A DNA stretch of 64,000 nucleotides from CATQHW01 sp965215345 (GCA_965215345.1 CBDCDL010000002.1:1054001-1118000), one strand, 5' to 3'; positions 50,438-59,190 are shown, counted from the stretch's first letter. Numbers and translations: made by a program. Notes: a model not told the origin generated them from the letters alone.

Positions 50438-51313
50438 ATGGCGCCGGTGAGCGCGCCGGCTGGCACGCTACTGCCGGCGGTGAACGGCGACGGACTGCCC
50501 GTCGTGCCGATGAGCGAGGAACAGAAGTACCTGTTCGACCTCAAGGGGTGGATCGCCCTGCCCGGCCTGCTGGACGAAGCGCAGCTCGAGCCGATCCGCG
50601 AGCACCAGATGCGCTTCCTGTACCACCCGGAGGATCTGCCCCCGGCCGAGCGCGACAACCACGGCGGCCCGTCGCAGGTGCTGCTGGACGCGCCGGCGGT
50701 GGTCGGCGTGCTCAACGAGATCATCGCCCACCCGCCGCTGGCCGCCTCCGACTGCTACGGGTTCCGCTTCGACCACACCTACACCAGCCACCGCCAGACC
50801 GGGCACGACAACTTCAACCCGCACGGCGGCGGCGGCCTGTTCAACTTCTGCGGCGACTCCCACCTCTACCAGATGCACCCGGGCCGCATCCACGCCGGCC
50901 TGGTGCGCGTGGTGTGGGAGCTGAACGAGGTCGCCGCGGGCGAAGGCGGCACGCTGTTCCTGTCCGGCAGCCACAAGAGCGCCTTTGCGCGCCCGGAGGC
51001 GCTGTCAGGCCGCGACAGCACGCTGTGGGAGACCTACTCCTGCCCGGCCGGCTCGGCGGTCATCTTCACCGAGGCGCTCTGCCACACCGGCACGCGCTGG
51101 ACCAACACGACGCGCGACCGGTTGAGCCTGTTCACTTGCTACAACACCGTCAACGCCAAGTGGGGCAAGGGCTGTCCGCCGCCGGAGGTGATCGCCGCCA
51201 TGCCGCCGCTGCGCCGCACCCTGTTCCGCGGCGTCTGGCACGGCATGCGCGAGGTCCCCGCCATCAACAAGTACCACGACGAAGCCAACACCGGCCGCTT
51301 CCATGCCGGATAG
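50438..51313 (+). CDS. Phytanoyl-CoA dioxygenase family protein
   Basis: A 291-residue Fe(II)/2-oxoglutarate oxygenase of the PhyH family. The jelly-roll core spans residues about 25-250. FNPHGGGGLFNFCGD probably provides one metal histidine and EALCHTGTRWTNTTRDRLSL the distal His with the Arg that holds 2-oxoglutarate. EGGTLFLSGSHKSAFA is the usual strand after the first motif. Substrates in this large family range over lipids, ectoine and natural products, and cannot be chosen here. It starts 59 bases after the broken methylaspartate ammonia-lyase gene. Its TAG stop lies in a 16-bp tandem repeat. Confidence 0.78.
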   Translation: MAPVSAPAGTLLPAVNGDGLPVVPMSEEQKYLFDLKGWIALPGLLDEAQLEPIREHQMRFLYHPEDLPPAERDNHGGPSQVLLDAPAVVGVLNEIIAHPPLAASDCYGFRFDHTYTSHRQTGHDNFNPHGGGGLFNFCGDSHLYQMHPGRIHAGLVRVVWELNEVAAGEGGTLFLSGSHKSAFARPEALSGRDSTLWETYSCPAGSAVIFTEALCHTGTRWTNTTRDRLSLFTCYNTVNAKWGKGCPPPEVIAAMPPLRRTLFRGVWHGMREVPAINKYHDEANTGRFHAG

Positions 51314-51336
51314 ATAGAGGGCCGGATAGATAGAGG
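51305..51336. repeat. 16-bp tandem duplication at the phytanoyl-CoA dioxygenase stop
   Basis: GCCGGATAGATAGAGG occurs twice in succession (51305-51320, 51321-51336). The first copy contains the TAG stop of the gene (51311-51313). Confidence 0.7.
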
Positions 51337-51363
51337 AGGACATCCCGTCTGCGCCCTTGGCGT

Positions 51364-52347
51364 CTACGCCGAGAGCACCCGCCGCACCTGTTCCACGTCG
51401 ACCGAAAGCGCCGCGGCGATCGCCTCGGCATCCTCACCGAGGCCGTGCAGCCGGCGGATGGCGCGCGTCAGCCGCTGCTCGGCCTGCCGCCGATCGTGCT
51501 CGGCCTGCTTCTGTCCCTGCTCGGCCCGCTTCTGTCCCTGCTCGGCCTGCTCCGCGCGCCGCTCCTGATGCTCCACCTGCTGCGCCAACAGCATCGAGTC
51601 CCGCAGCAGCAGGTCCTCACCCTCCATGCTGCGCCGCACGTCCTCCTCCGCTATCGCCTCCCGCAACTGCCGCAGCACGAAGGCGCATTCCGCCGGATAC
51701 TCCTCTTCCTCGATCGTCAGCACGTGCGCGTCACCACGCCCGTTGCCCTTCACCAGTCCCTGGTCGAAGATCGCCAGCACCCGCTCCAGCTCGTCGCGCC
51801 GCCGGCTCGCCAACCGCGGTATCTGGATGATGTGGCTGCGGTGATGGATCCCCTCGACCAGCGGATGGCTCGCCGCAAGCTCTCGCCCCGTGCGCCGCTC
51901 GGTCACCCGCGGGCATACGTCGATCACCGCCTCGTCCGACAGCTGATCCAGGGCGTAGCCCAGAAAATAGATCGTCACGATCGGCACCGCCTCGGTGCGG
52001 CCCGAAGGGTGGGTGAGGATGTTGTCGGCGCTGCCGATCTGCTGGCCCAGGTAGCGCCGGAAGCGCTCGATCACCGTCGGCGCGTTGGCCTTCTGAATCT
52101 CGATCAGCACCTGCCGCTCGCCCCCGTCGGCGCTTCGCACGCGCGCCGCGAAGTCCATCCGCAGCAGCGTCAGCGGCGCCTCGTGCTCCGGCGACTCCGG
52201 CGTGCGGCGCACCGAAGTCTCCTGCGGGCTGACGGTGAGCGACTCCACCGCCAGCCCCGTGATCCTGCCGATCAGCAGGCGGGCGACCCGCTGGTCCTGC
52301 ATCAGGTACTTGAAGACCACGTCGTAGATGGGGTTGGCGACCTCCAT
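51364..52347 (-). CDS. Rpn family recombination-promoting nuclease
   Basis: A 327-residue protein of the Rpn/PD-(D/E)XK transposase-like family. I place the start at ATG 52347 (MEVANPIYDVVFKYLMQD), the usual beginning of this subfamily. The nuclease core has TLLRMDFAARVRS (Asp), then RQVLIEIQKANAPTV (Glu-x-Gln-Lys). The C-terminal third is a strongly repetitive glutamine-rich coiled coil (RAEQ/KQAEH repeats) ending in a helix-turn-helix-like piece with IAAALSVDVEQVRRVL. Such proteins occur in many copies in plastic genomes; a second, more distant copy lies at 53910-54866. The gene directly follows the antitoxin remnant. Confidence 0.8.
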   Translation of the reverse strand: MEVANPIYDVVFKYLMQDQRVARLLIGRITGLAVESLTVSPQETSVRRTPESPEHEAPLTLLRMDFAARVRSADGGERQVLIEIQKANAPTVIERFRRYLGQQIGSADNILTHPSGRTEAVPIVTIYFLGYALDQLSDEAVIDVCPRVTERRTGRELAASHPLVEGIHHRSHIIQIPRLASRRRDELERVLAIFDQGLVKGNGRGDAHVLTIEEEEYPAECAFVLRQLREAIAEEDVRRSMEGEDLLLRDSMLLAQQVEHQERRAEQAEQGQKRAEQGQKQAEHDRRQAEQRLTRAIRRLHGLGEDAEAIAAALSVDVEQVRRVLSA

Positions 52348-52381
52348 GACCTCCCATTGAACCGGCGCCCCGCGCGCTGCG

Positions 52382-52738
52382 TCAACGATAGATCGGGCGG
52401 CTGCTCCGCAGCGGCTCCGAGTACAGCTCCGGTTCGAGCAGCCGCCGCTCGATCGCCGGGCGAATGCGATTCCGGATGTCGCGGGCGATGTACATAGCGA
52501 GCTGACGGGTCGGGCCCCAAACCTCTTCGTGCGAGAGCGCCGCGTCCTCCCGAAACGACGCTTCGCGCCCATCCGCCAGCTCCGCCAGCGCCACGTCCTC
52601 TTCCATGTCCAGCGCATCCCGAATGAGATCGCGCGCTGCCATCGACAGCGATATCCCCCGCCTCTCTGCAAGCTGCTCGATCTGCTCGTACACTGGGTGA
52701 TCGACGACGATGTTTATCCTGGGATTCTTCGACGGCAT
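52382..52738 (-). pseudogene. RHH antitoxin fused to a RelE toxin remnant
   Basis: A 118-residue frame whose first 75 residues are a ribbon-helix-helix/RelB-like antitoxin (NPRINIVVDHPVYEQIEQLA, then SLSMAARDLIRDALDM) that should stop after SHEEVWG. Here the frame continues with IARDIRNRIRPAIERRLLEP and LYSEPLRSSR, which resembles the middle of RelE/ParE-type toxins (I-x-x-R-I-x-x-A-I-E, then Y-x-x-P-L-R-G). The rest of the toxin is absent. This looks like an antitoxin gene that fused in frame to a deleted toxin, so only antitoxin function could remain. The Rpn gene follows 34 bases downstream. Confidence 0.6.
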
Positions 52739-52782
52739 GGCTTCCTCTCTTCGATCCGGTGTAACACTTCTGACGCTCCCCG

Positions 52783-53862
52783 ATGAAGTTGCGCCGCGAA
52801 CGGCCGATCATGGCTGACCTTCCGGTCGTCGAGTTGCGCGGGGCGAGCGCCGAGCGCGGGCGGCAGCACGGGCGCGCCCTCCGCGGGCAGATCGAGCAGG
52901 CGGTCGGGTTCTACGCCGGGCTGTTCGGCCGGCTGGGGCTGACCGGCGCCGAGGTGCGCCGCCGCGCCGCGCGCTTCGTCGAGCCCACGCACCGGCTGAA
53001 CCCCCTGCTTGCCGCCGAGTTCGAGGGGATCGCCGACGGGGCGTGCTGCCACCTGCACGACGTCTACGCGCTGTCGGCGCGCTACGAGATCGCCTTCACG
53101 GAGGTGGCGCTCGGCGAGTGCTCGAACGTGTTCGTGGGCGCGGAACGGTCGACGACCGGCGCCACGCTGCTCGGCCAGAACTGGGACTGGCGGCCGGAGG
53201 TGGCGGCGTTCCGGGTGATCCTGCGCAGCCGGTGCGACGACGGGCCCGACCACGTGATGATCAGCGAGTGCGGGCAGCCGGGGAAGTTCGGCCTGAACTC
53301 CGCCGGGCTCGGGCTGGTGGCGGCGGGCCTGGACTGCACGGCCAGGCACGCGACCGGCGATCAGCTCTACGTGGGACTCAAGCGCACGGCGCTGCAGTGC
53401 GAGTCGGTCGAGGAGGCCGCGGCGATGCTCACCCGGAACCCGCCGCTGGCGACCGTGAACGTGATCGCGGCGGGGCCGTCGGGTGCCGGCTGCGAGATCG
53501 AGTACACGCCGGGCGGCCCGGTCCGGCGCGACCTGGCGCCCGCCGATCTCTACTGGCACACCAACCACTGCCGCGAGGCCGGCGAGCCGTCCCGGTTCGA
53601 GAACAGCCTGCGGCGCGGCCGGCGCTGGAGCGAGCTGACCGGTGGCGCGGGCACCGTGTCGCCGCGGACGATCGAGTCCTGGCTCGCCGACCGGGAAGGC
53701 GACGACAGCATCTGCCAGACGCCGCGCCCGGGCGACGAGCGCATCACCTCCCTGGAAACCCTGTCCTCGCTGGTGCTGGACCTGCGCGCACGCACCGTGT
53801 GGGCGACCGCCGGCCCGTCCCATCAGGCCCCCTACCGCCCCTACCGCCTGTGCCTGTCCTGA
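52783..53862 (+). CDS. C45-type peptidase/acyltransferase (Ntn hydrolase)
   Basis: A 359-residue protein of the family of acyl-CoA:6-aminopenicillanic acid acyltransferase and C45 peptidases. It may instead start at ATG 52810 (MADLPVVELRG), since the first nine residues are basic and not typical. The Ntn nucleophile is Cys-113 in ALGECSNVFVG, which becomes N-terminal after self-cleavage. LLGQNWDWRPE is the characteristic follow-on motif and NSAGLGLVAAGLD another. Members hydrolyse or transfer acyl groups of amides; the substrate is unknown. Divergent from the antitoxin remnant, convergent with the second Rpn gene. Confidence 0.78.
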   Translation: MKLRRERPIMADLPVVELRGASAERGRQHGRALRGQIEQAVGFYAGLFGRLGLTGAEVRRRAARFVEPTHRLNPLLAAEFEGIADGACCHLHDVYALSARYEIAFTEVALGECSNVFVGAERSTTGATLLGQNWDWRPEVAAFRVILRSRCDDGPDHVMISECGQPGKFGLNSAGLGLVAAGLDCTARHATGDQLYVGLKRTALQCESVEEAAAMLTRNPPLATVNVIAAGPSGAGCEIEYTPGGPVRRDLAPADLYWHTNHCREAGEPSRFENSLRRGRRWSELTGGAGTVSPRTIESWLADREGDDSICQTPRPGDERITSLETLSSLVLDLRARTVWATAGPSHQAPYRPYRLCLS

Positions 53863-53909
53863 GCCCTTGTGGTAACCGTTGCGCCGCCGCCGTGACCGAT
53901 CGGCAGCGA

Positions 53910-54866
53910 TCAATGCGGTCGGGCGTCGAACACCTCCGTCAGGCTTTGCGCGTCAAGCAGGGCATCGAGCCAGGCATCGATCTCCGCCGCCGACCCGACC
54001 GACACCCGTGACCGAGCACTCTCCGGAACCGGACCGAATCGCCGCTGCAGAAGACGAAGCAGCGTCTCGGCCTTGCCTTCGGCTCTACCCTGGGCCTTGC
54101 CCTCCCGCACCCATGCTTCCGCAACGGTTGACATCAGCGCCTCCCAGCGTTCCGGCTTCGCCGCCCGCGCCGCCGTCTCCAGCACCGCAGGCGTCAGCTC
54201 GTAGGCCCTCACGATATACGAGAGCACCTGCAGCTCCAACTCGCTTCCGTCCGGCACCCCCGACAGGATCCGCCGTAGCACCTCTTCCTCCGGCTGCCCG
54301 CGGAACGCCGCCACCAGGGCCGCCAACCCCGACCATACCGCCGGGTCCCGCGACAGCGCGGCCAGCGGTCGCTCACCCAGATCGTGCAGCACGCAGCACA
54401 GCCGGCGCGCGAACCCCGCCAACTCCCCCTCGCCCGCGATCATCTCCGCCACCGACAGCGCCCCGCTCCAGCGCTCGCGCCCATGGTAGAAGATCAGCGG
54501 CACGATCGGCGGCAGCGCACGCAGCCGCGATGCACGGCCCTCCGCATGGCGCTGCCAGATGCGCACCATGTAGCCGAGCATCTGCAACGGGGTTCCCGGA
54601 TCGGGCGCCGCCTTGTGCTCAAGCAGCACGTAGACGAATGCGGTGCCGCCGCCCTTCAGTCGCGCCTCGAACAGCCGGTCGCTGTGGCTCCGGTGCAGCA
54701 CGGCATCCACGAAGCTCGCATCGACCGGGCGGATCGGGGCTTCCGACAGTTCCGCAGCGACTGCGGGAGGCAGATACTCGCGTACCAGCGTCTCGGCCCG
54801 TCCGGGGTCTGCGAGCAACGCACGGAACAGCGCATCATGTGGCGCGGCAGGCGGCAGATCGGGCAT
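53910..54866 (-). CDS. Rpn/YhgA-like nuclease, second copy
   Basis: A 318-residue protein matching the YhgA-like subfamily (PF04754). PHDALFRALLADPGRAETLV opens the domain, DASFVDAVLHRSHSDRLFEA gives the first Asp, and AFVYVLLEHKAAPDPGTPLQ the Glu-x-Lys. LPPIVPLIFYHGRERW follows, and a C-terminal helix carries repeated GKAQGRAEGKAETLL. It is different from the copy at 51364-52347, so they were not made by recent duplication. It abuts the Uma2 remnant. Confidence 0.82.
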   Translation of the reverse strand: MPDLPPAAPHDALFRALLADPGRAETLVREYLPPAVAAELSEAPIRPVDASFVDAVLHRSHSDRLFEARLKGGGTAFVYVLLEHKAAPDPGTPLQMLGYMVRIWQRHAEGRASRLRALPPIVPLIFYHGRERWSGALSVAEMIAGEGELAGFARRLCCVLHDLGERPLAALSRDPAVWSGLAALVAAFRGQPEEEVLRRILSGVPDGSELELQVLSYIVRAYELTPAVLETAARAAKPERWEALMSTVAEAWVREGKAQGRAEGKAETLLRLLQRRFGPVPESARSRVSVGSAAEIDAWLDALLDAQSLTEVFDARPH

Positions 54867-54945
54867 CGGCTCCGGGTCGAAGATACCCCGTCGGCGGCCT
54901 CACCGAATATTCGGAGCTGCGGGTCTGTACCGGCGGCTGGGGGTA

Positions 54946-55065
54946 AGCGGGTACTGGCAGTACGATCCGACCGGGGACTACCTGAGCCCGCGGCTGCAGG
55001 GGCTGGAGCTGGTGGCGGGGGAGTACGAGGAGTTGCCGTGCCGGGAGCCGGGGGGGGGGCCGCGC
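54946..55065 (+). pseudogene. Uma2-type endonuclease C-terminal remnant
   Basis: About 40 codons read YWQYDPTGDYLSPRLQGLEL and VAGEYEELP, which match the last part of Uma2 (PF05685) putative restriction endonucleases. The catalytic part is not found upstream in this or another frame, where the second Rpn gene lies. The remnant ends in a run of ten G (55050-55059). The rest of 54867-55128 shows no gene. Confidence 0.5.
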
Positions 55066-55089
55066 CCGGCATCGTCTACACTTCCCGCG

Positions 55090-55113
55090 CGGCCGTATCA
55101 CGCAAGACGGCCG
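55090..55113 (+). promoter_or_regulatory. Hairpin before the solute-binding protein gene
   Basis: CGGCCGT (55090-55096) pairs perfectly with ACGGCCG (55107-55113) around a 10-base loop, immediately upstream of the AGGAGG ribosome site (55118-55123). It may be an operator or an mRNA leader hairpin. The G10 run lies 30 bases further upstream. Confidence 0.35.
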
Positions 55114-55128
55114 TTCGAGGAGGAATAC

Positions 55129-56760
55129 ATGAAATTGCGTATCGGCGTCGCCCTCTTGGCGGCGTGTCTTGTCGGCGGCGCCGCCTTTGCCGCGCCGGCG
55201 GAAGAAGAGATGGCCGCGGCCGCGGCGCCCGGCCCGCTCGGCAAGTACGACCCGCCGATCGAGGTCAGCATCGTCGCCCAGGTGCTGGTGGACCAGCAGT
55301 TCGCCGACGGCGACAGCTTCGAGAACAATCCCTGGACGCGGAGTTGGCTGGACGAGCTGGGCATCCAGGTGAATCCGCTCTGGATCGCCCGCACCGACGA
55401 TCAGTTCGACCAGAAGATCGCGGTCACCATCGCCTCCGGCGACCTGCCCGACATCATGCTGCTGGAGCAGGACAAGTTGGTGTCGCTGGCGAGGGCCGGC
55501 AAGCTGGCGCCGCTCGGCGCGCTCTACGAGGAGTACATCCTGCCGGAGTTGCGCGAGCACCTGGACTGGAGCCCCATCACGCTCGAGGCCGGCTCCGTGG
55601 ACGGCGAGCTCTACGCGCTTCCCGACTACAATCGGCAGCCGTTCGCCAAGTACCTGTGGATCCGCGACGACTGGCAGGACGCGGTCGGCCTGCCCGATCC
55701 CAGAACCATGGAAGACGTGATCGGGCTGGCGCGCGCGTTCGCCACCCAGGACCCCGACGGCAACGGCAAGGACGACACCTTCGGCCTGCCGCTGGACAAG
55801 GACTTCAAGTTCCTGGGCGAGGGCTTCTTCGCCGGCTACGGCGCCTACCCGGCCAACTTCATCGCCGACATGTGGCTGGAGCGCGACGGCCGGCTGGAGT
55901 TCGCCGGCGTGCAGCCGGAGGTGCGCACCGCGCTCGGCAAGCTGCGCGAGATGTTCGAGGAGGGGCTGCTGGATCCCGAGTTCGTGGTCAAGGACCGCGG
56001 CGCCGCCTATGGCGACGTGGCCGCCGGCAAGTTCGGCCTGCTGTACGGCGAGCGCTGGAACCCGGCGTGGCCGCTCCGGCAGTTCAGGGAGAACCACCCC
56101 GACGAGGACTGGCACTGGGTCGATCTGCCCTCGGAGGACGGATCGGTGGCTCTGTCGCCGTCCAACCTCAAGCCGCCAACCTTCTTCGCGGTGCGCGCCG
56201 ACTATCCCAACCCGGAGGCGATGATCAAGCTGTACAACCACTCCTACCTGCACGGTTCGACGCGGGAAGCCGACCTCACCGTGTATGCCGACGGCATCAA
56301 CCTCGGCCACGTACGGCTGTTCCACGTCCTCCGCATGTTCGCAGGCCACGACCTGGCCCTGCGCATCAACGCCACGCTGGAGGACGGTGACACCTCGCGG
56401 CTGTCGGCAGGGAACGAGATGAGGACGTACAACCAGGTCAAGAGATACGCCGCCGGCGAGACGGGGATCGTCGACAACTGGATCGGCTACCGCGTCAACG
56501 GTCCCGGCAGCCCCATGGTCACGGTCGGCGAGCTTTACGACTCCGACCACTTCGCGTACAACCGGTTCTACGGTCCCCTCGGGAACACCTACATCCAGCG
56601 CGGCGCCACCCTCAACTCCATGAAGGAGGAGATCTTCGCCAAGATCATCATCGGCGAGGAGCCTCTGGAGGCGTTCGACACCTTCGTCGAGGACTGGTAC
56701 CGGCTCGGCGGCCAGGACGTCACCGACGAGGTCAACGAGTGGTGGCAGACCACGAAGTAG
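55129..56760 (+). CDS. Extracellular solute-binding protein (LplA/lipo-type)
   Basis: A 543-residue binding protein starting at ATG 55129 with AGGAGG at 55118-55123. The signal peptide is residues 1-21 and ends in AAFA. The mature chain fits the large family-1 sugar/oligosaccharide-binding type used with LplB/LplC-like permeases: PDIMLLEQDKLVSLARAGKL, YALPDYNRQPFAKYLWIRDD, DPDGNGKDDTFGLPLD (a calcium-loop-like stretch), and the C-terminal RGATLNSMKEEIFAKIIIGE. Such systems import oligosaccharides or similar glycans. The ATPase is not encoded here and must come from elsewhere. First gene of an operon with the two permeases. Confidence 0.88.
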   Translation: MKLRIGVALLAACLVGGAAFAAPAEEEMAAAAAPGPLGKYDPPIEVSIVAQVLVDQQFADGDSFENNPWTRSWLDELGIQVNPLWIARTDDQFDQKIAVTIASGDLPDIMLLEQDKLVSLARAGKLAPLGALYEEYILPELREHLDWSPITLEAGSVDGELYALPDYNRQPFAKYLWIRDDWQDAVGLPDPRTMEDVIGLARAFATQDPDGNGKDDTFGLPLDKDFKFLGEGFFAGYGAYPANFIADMWLERDGRLEFAGVQPEVRTALGKLREMFEEGLLDPEFVVKDRGAAYGDVAAGKFGLLYGERWNPAWPLRQFRENHPDEDWHWVDLPSEDGSVALSPSNLKPPTFFAVRADYPNPEAMIKLYNHSYLHGSTREADLTVYADGINLGHVRLFHVLRMFAGHDLALRINATLEDGDTSRLSAGNEMRTYNQVKRYAAGETGIVDNWIGYRVNGPGSPMVTVGELYDSDHFAYNRFYGPLGNTYIQRGATLNSMKEEIFAKIIIGEEPLEAFDTFVEDWYRLGGQDVTDEVNEWWQTTK

Positions 56761-56811
56761 GGAGCACTCGGTAATCGGTTCGACTTCGCGACGGATGCGG
56801 CGGAGCCGGAC

Positions 56812-57753
56812 GTGAGCGCCACCGTGCGTTCCGAGTTCCGCCGCTTCTGGCGCCGCCGGCGCGACCGACCGCCGGCGGCGCCGCTGCACCTGATGATGGT
56901 GCCGGCCGTGGTGGTGGTGGCGATCTTCGCCTACCTGCCGATGTACGGCGCCACCATGGCGTTCCAGTACTTCGATCCGGCGCTGGGGCTGTTCGGCCGG
57001 CAGCTCTGGGTCGGCTGGGACAACTTCCGCTACGTCTTCTCCCTGCCCAACTTCGGCAACGTCATCGTCAACACCTTCGTGATCTCCGCCTGGAAGATCG
57101 TGCTCGGGCTGGCGCTGCCGGTCGGCGTGGCGTTGCTGCTCAACGAGATGGGCAGCGTGCCCGTCAAGCGCACCATCCAGTCGGTGATCTACATGCCCCA
57201 CTTCCTGTCGTGGGTCATCCTGGGCGGCATCTTCCTGGTGATCCTGTCGCCGACCACCGGCCTGGTGAACGGCGTGCTGGAGTGGCTCGGCATCGAGCCG
57301 ATCTTCTTTCTGGGCAGCAACCGCTGGTTCCGGTTCACGGTCATCACCACCCATCTCTGGAAGGAGGTCGGCTGGGGCACGATCATCTACCTGGCTGCGC
57401 TGACCGGGATCGACGAGAACCTGTACGCCGCCGCCTCCATCGACGGCGCCAGCCGCCTGCAGCAGACCCGCTACGTGACCATTCCCGGCATCAGCCACGT
57501 CATCGTGCTGCTCGGAGTGCTCAGCCTGGGCCAGGCGCTGCAGGCCGGCTTCGACCAGATCTTCAACCTGTACAGCCCGGTCGTCTACGAGACCGGCGAC
57601 ATCATCAGCACCTTCGTGTACCGGGTCGGCCTGCTGGAGGCGCAGTACAGCGTGGCGGCGGCGGTGGGGCTGTTCCAGTCCGTGGTCTCGTTGGTGCTGA
57701 TCAGCCTGTCCTACTGGCTGGCCGTCCGCTACGCCGACTACCGGATCTTCTGA
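56812..57753 (+). CDS. ABC transporter permease, LplB-type
   Basis: A 313-residue permease with about six helices, starting at GTG 56812 with GGAG six bases upstream. LYAAASIDGASRLQQTRYVT is the EAA loop that contacts the ATPase (conserved Ala-x3-Asp-Gly-Ala). MVPAVVVVAIFAYLPMYGAT forms the first helix after a basic N-terminus, and AFQYFDPALGLFG is a stretch typical of LplB. It should pair with the next permease to form a heterodimeric import channel for the solute of the upstream binding protein. Its TGA overlaps the ATG of the next gene. Confidence 0.88.
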   Translation: MSATVRSEFRRFWRRRRDRPPAAPLHLMMVPAVVVVAIFAYLPMYGATMAFQYFDPALGLFGRQLWVGWDNFRYVFSLPNFGNVIVNTFVISAWKIVLGLALPVGVALLLNEMGSVPVKRTIQSVIYMPHFLSWVILGGIFLVILSPTTGLVNGVLEWLGIEPIFFLGSNRWFRFTVITTHLWKEVGWGTIIYLAALTGIDENLYAAASIDGASRLQQTRYVTIPGISHVIVLLGVLSLGQALQAGFDQIFNLYSPVVYETGDIISTFVYRVGLLEAQYSVAAAVGLFQSVVSLVLISLSYWLAVRYADYRIF

Positions 57754-58688
57754 TGGCGGCGCAGGCGACGATCGAACCGCGCGCGGATGCTCCGCGCCGG
57801 TTGCGCAAGCGGATCGGGCCGGGCCGGATCGCGTTCCAGGCCGGCAACTACACGCTGATGGCGCTGTACGCGGCGGTCTGCTTCATCCCGCTGCTGCACA
57901 TCCTGGCGGTGTCGTTCAGCACCGGCGCCGCCGCGGTGGCCAACCTGGTGGGCCTGTGGCCGGTCGGGTTCAACACCAAGGCGTACGAGTTCGTCGCCAC
58001 CCGCGTGGAGTTCCTGCGCTCGGTCGGCGTGTCGTTCCTGCGGCTGGGCGCGGCCCTGCCGATCTACATGGTGTTCAACTGCATCACCGCCTACGCGCTG
58101 TCCAAGCGGGAGAAGCTGTTCCCGTGGCGGGCCGCGTACCTGTGGTTCCTGTTCATCACCATGCTGTTCAACGGCGGGCTGATCCCGACGTTCTTCGTCG
58201 TGCTGAAGATGGGTCTCATCAACCGCTTCTGGTCGCTGTTGATCCCCTTGCTGCCGACTCAGGTGTTCAACGTCATCCTGCTGCTCAACTTCTTCCGCCG
58301 CGTCCCGGTGGAGCTGGAGGAGGCGGCGTTCATCGACGGCGCCGGCCACCTGCAGATCCTGTGGCGGGTCTACCTGCCGGTCTCCACGGCGGCGATCGCC
58401 ACCATCTCCCTGTTCGTGCTGGTGTTCCACTGGAACGAGTGGTTCTTCGGGATGATCTACCTGAACGACCCGCGCAAGTTTCCGCTCGCCACCTATCTGC
58501 GCACCATCCTGATCGACCTCACCTCCGTGGACCTGGACTACGCCGACGAGGAGTTCTTCCGGTTCATATCCGACGAGACCTCCAAGGCGGCGCAGATCTT
58601 CATCGGCATGGCGCCGATCCTGCTGGTCTATCCGTTCCTGCAGCGCTACTTCACCAAGGGACTGGTGCTCGGCGCGGTCAAGGGATAG
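57753..58688 (+). CDS. ABC transporter permease, LplC/YtcP-type
   Basis: A 311-residue permease whose ATG (57753) overlaps the stop of the previous gene. Six helices; the EAA loop is LEEAAFIDGAGHLQILWRVY. NCITAYALSKREKLFPWRAA and FNGGLIPTFFVVLKMGLIN are the typical YtcP/LplC blocks, followed by LVFHWNEWFFGMIYL. The C-terminus YFTKGLVLGAVKG is a hallmark of this subfamily. Its stop overlaps the GTG start of the HIT gene. Confidence 0.9.
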   Translation: MAAQATIEPRADAPRRLRKRIGPGRIAFQAGNYTLMALYAAVCFIPLLHILAVSFSTGAAAVANLVGLWPVGFNTKAYEFVATRVEFLRSVGVSFLRLGAALPIYMVFNCITAYALSKREKLFPWRAAYLWFLFITMLFNGGLIPTFFVVLKMGLINRFWSLLIPLLPTQVFNVILLLNFFRRVPVELEEAAFIDGAGHLQILWRVYLPVSTAAIATISLFVLVFHWNEWFFGMIYLNDPRKFPLATYLRTILIDLTSVDLDYADEEFFRFISDETSKAAQIFIGMAPILLVYPFLQRYFTKGLVLGAVKG

Positions 58689-59161
58689 TGGGCGACGACT
58701 GCGTCTTCTGCCGGATCGTGGCCGGCCGGGAGCCGTGCAGCCGCGTGCACGAGGACGACGTCTCCCTGGGCTTCATGGGCATCCGCCCGGCGCGTCCCGG
58801 CGAGCTGATGGTCATTCCCAAGGAGCACATCGACCACTTCTGCGACCTCCCGGACGACCTGGCCGCGCACATCCTGCTGGTCGCGCAGCGGCTCTCCCGT
58901 GCGATCCGCCGCACGCTGCGCCCGCGGCGCGTCGGCCTGGTCGTGCACGGGTTCGGCGTCCCGCACGCGCACCTGCTCGTCGTCCCCCAGCACGAGCCGA
59001 CCGACATCACCTCCGGCCGCCACATCCGCCTTGAAGAGGGCCGCATTGCGTTCGGCACCCGCCACCTGGAAGTGCCCCGCCATGAGCTCGACGCCGTGGC
59101 GGCGTCGCTTGCCGAACGGCCTCTGTCGTGGGTGCGCCGCGGCCGCGAGCCCGACGCGTAA
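58688..59161 (+). CDS. HIT family hydrolase with altered histidine triad
   Basis: A 157-residue HIT domain protein, starting at GTG 58688 (overlap with the permease stop). CVFCRIVAGREPCSRVHEDD opens the domain and ELMVIPKEHIDHFCDLPDD is the substrate strand. The triad reads VPHAHLLVVP: His-93 and His-95 are present but position 97 is Leu where the third His normally stands. The nucleophile equivalent (middle His, position 95) is kept. HIT proteins hydrolyse nucleotide-phosphoramidates and dinucleotides. Being fourth in the ABC operon is probably only transcriptional company. Confidence 0.78.
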   Translation: MGDDCVFCRIVAGREPCSRVHEDDVSLGFMGIRPARPGELMVIPKEHIDHFCDLPDDLAAHILLVAQRLSRAIRRTLRPRRVGLVVHGFGVPHAHLLVVPQHEPTDITSGRHIRLEEGRIAFGTRHLEVPRHELDAVAASLAERPLSWVRRGREPDA

Positions 59162-59190
59162 GCTCGCGCCCCATCCTCAGCGCATCCGCC

